Part shown: positions 63,674 through 64,000 of the stretch, in pieces
Layout: each line of letters begins with the position of its first letter
Position numbering within the stretch: the stretch's first letter is position 1
NCBI RefSeq assembly: GCF_001424835.1
Contig: NZ_LMCQ01000020.1
Span: 63,384-127,383 of the forward strand
Source of the DNA: Variovorax sp. Root318D1
GTDB lineage: Bacteria; Pseudomonadota; Gammaproteobacteria; Burkholderiales; Burkholderiaceae_C
Length of the DNA stretch: 64,000 bases
Direction of reading: 5' to 3'
Notes under the pieces: generated by a model
The model's database searches: none
Told to the model about the DNA's origin: nothing
The model's input: only the letters and a program-made list of their open reading frames with translations
Program-made: the position numbers and the translations under genes

Positions 63674-64000
63674 CTAGATCGGCTTGAAATGTTCGAAGGG
63701 CTCGCGGCAGGCCATGCAGCGGTAGAGCGCCTTGCAGGCGGTGGAGCCGAAAGCGGAAAGGCGCTCGGTGCGCTCGCTCGCGCAGCGCGGGCAGGCGATG
63801 CTTTCTTTCACGCCGGCAATGCGGCCGAAGAGGCGGATGGGCATCGCGGTGCCGGCGGCTGCTTCGGGCGTGAGGTGGGCCGGCGGCGCGATGCCGTAGG
63901 CCTTGAGCTTGGCGCGGCCTTCCTCGCTGATCCAGTCGCTGCTCCAGGCCGGCGCGCGGCGCAAGGTGGCGCGTGCGCGGCCGAGGCCGGCTTGTTCGAT
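63674..64000 (-). CDS. paaD: Phenylacetyl-CoA epoxidase assembly subunit PaaD, 3' part
   Basis: The gene runs off the right edge; the last 108 codons are visible. The part includes a MIP18-like (DUF59) end (WISEEGRAKLKAYGIAPPA) and the C-terminal zinc-ribbon ACPRCASERTERLSAFGSTACKALYRCMACREPFEHF with two Cys-x2-Cys pairs. PaaD is thought to help insert metal or iron-sulfur cofactors into the epoxidase. The upstream paaABC genes are presumably outside the window. Confidence 0.9.
   Translation of the reverse strand: MEQAGLGRARATLRRAPAWSSDWISEEGRAKLKAYGIAPPAHLTPEAAAGTAMPIRLFGRIAGVKESIACPRCASERTERLSAFGSTACKALYRCMACREPFEHFKPI

Overview
This is a high-GC, gene-dense chromosomal window whose proteins and gene order fit a betaproteobacterium of the Burkholderiales, most likely Comamonadaceae and close to Variovorax. 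The main grounds are the hisC-B-H-A/F-I-E block running into hinT and tatABC, and petABC followed by sspA and sspB. This placement is inferred from reading, not from a search. I see no IS element, prophage, CRISPR array or rRNA; there is one tRNA (Thr, UGU).

Layout. 1-12.5 kb: two unrecognised proteins, the histidine operon (interrupted between hisA and hisF by an opposite-strand symporter plus orphan binding-protein pair and by a hexose-6-phosphate mutarotase), a small membrane protein, hinT, tatABC, and a convergent HtrA-type protease. 12.7-15.9 kb: a Nif3-like protein, pdxA, mscL and a PAP2 phosphatase. 16.3-30.2 kb: an exopolysaccharide or group-4-capsule-like locus. wza-wzb-wzc, a priming sugar transferase, a pyruvyl transferase, one GT4, a PslG-like glycoside hydrolase and a flippase lie on +, and face yjbE, yjbF and a fused yjbG-yjbH on -. 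30.4-34.8 kb: petABC (cytochrome bc1), sspA, sspB and tRNA-Thr. 34.8-43.5 kb: mixed housekeeping genes (WxxGxW-type protein, YoaK family, SDR, DUF1003, RpfE-like plus recJ, the Lol exporter, a ClpP-like protease). 43.5-53.4 kb: a D-amino-acid or N-acyl-D-amino-acid/peptide catabolic unit (RidA, five-gene peptide ABC transporter, D-serine-dehydratase-like enzyme, RpiR regulator, D-aminoacylase). 53.4-55.3 kb: two gene remnants, a CPBP protease and an ICMT-like methyltransferase. 55.3-64.0 kb: phenylacetate catabolism (paaD, paaE, paaZ) enclosing a Liv-type ABC transporter.

How the genes work together. The capsule-like locus contains the full gfcABCDE-etp-etk set of export functions, but split into two convergent halves with the polymer-specific genes between, and with GfcC and GfcD joined in one chain. 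The D-amino-acid unit pairs uptake, deacylation, deamination and imine/enamine clean-up under a resident RpiR regulator. Two perfect inverted repeats sit in its divergent control region. The paa unit couples ring activation and ring opening to a likely aromatic-acid importer.

Cross-cutting patterns. Four genes have (T/G)ACAAT ending exactly six bases before the ATG, which suggests leaderless transcripts. A BIME-like paired-hairpin repeat recurs three times, each time between genes of one apparent operon. Very long antisense ORFs are ordinary high-GC shadows and were left out.
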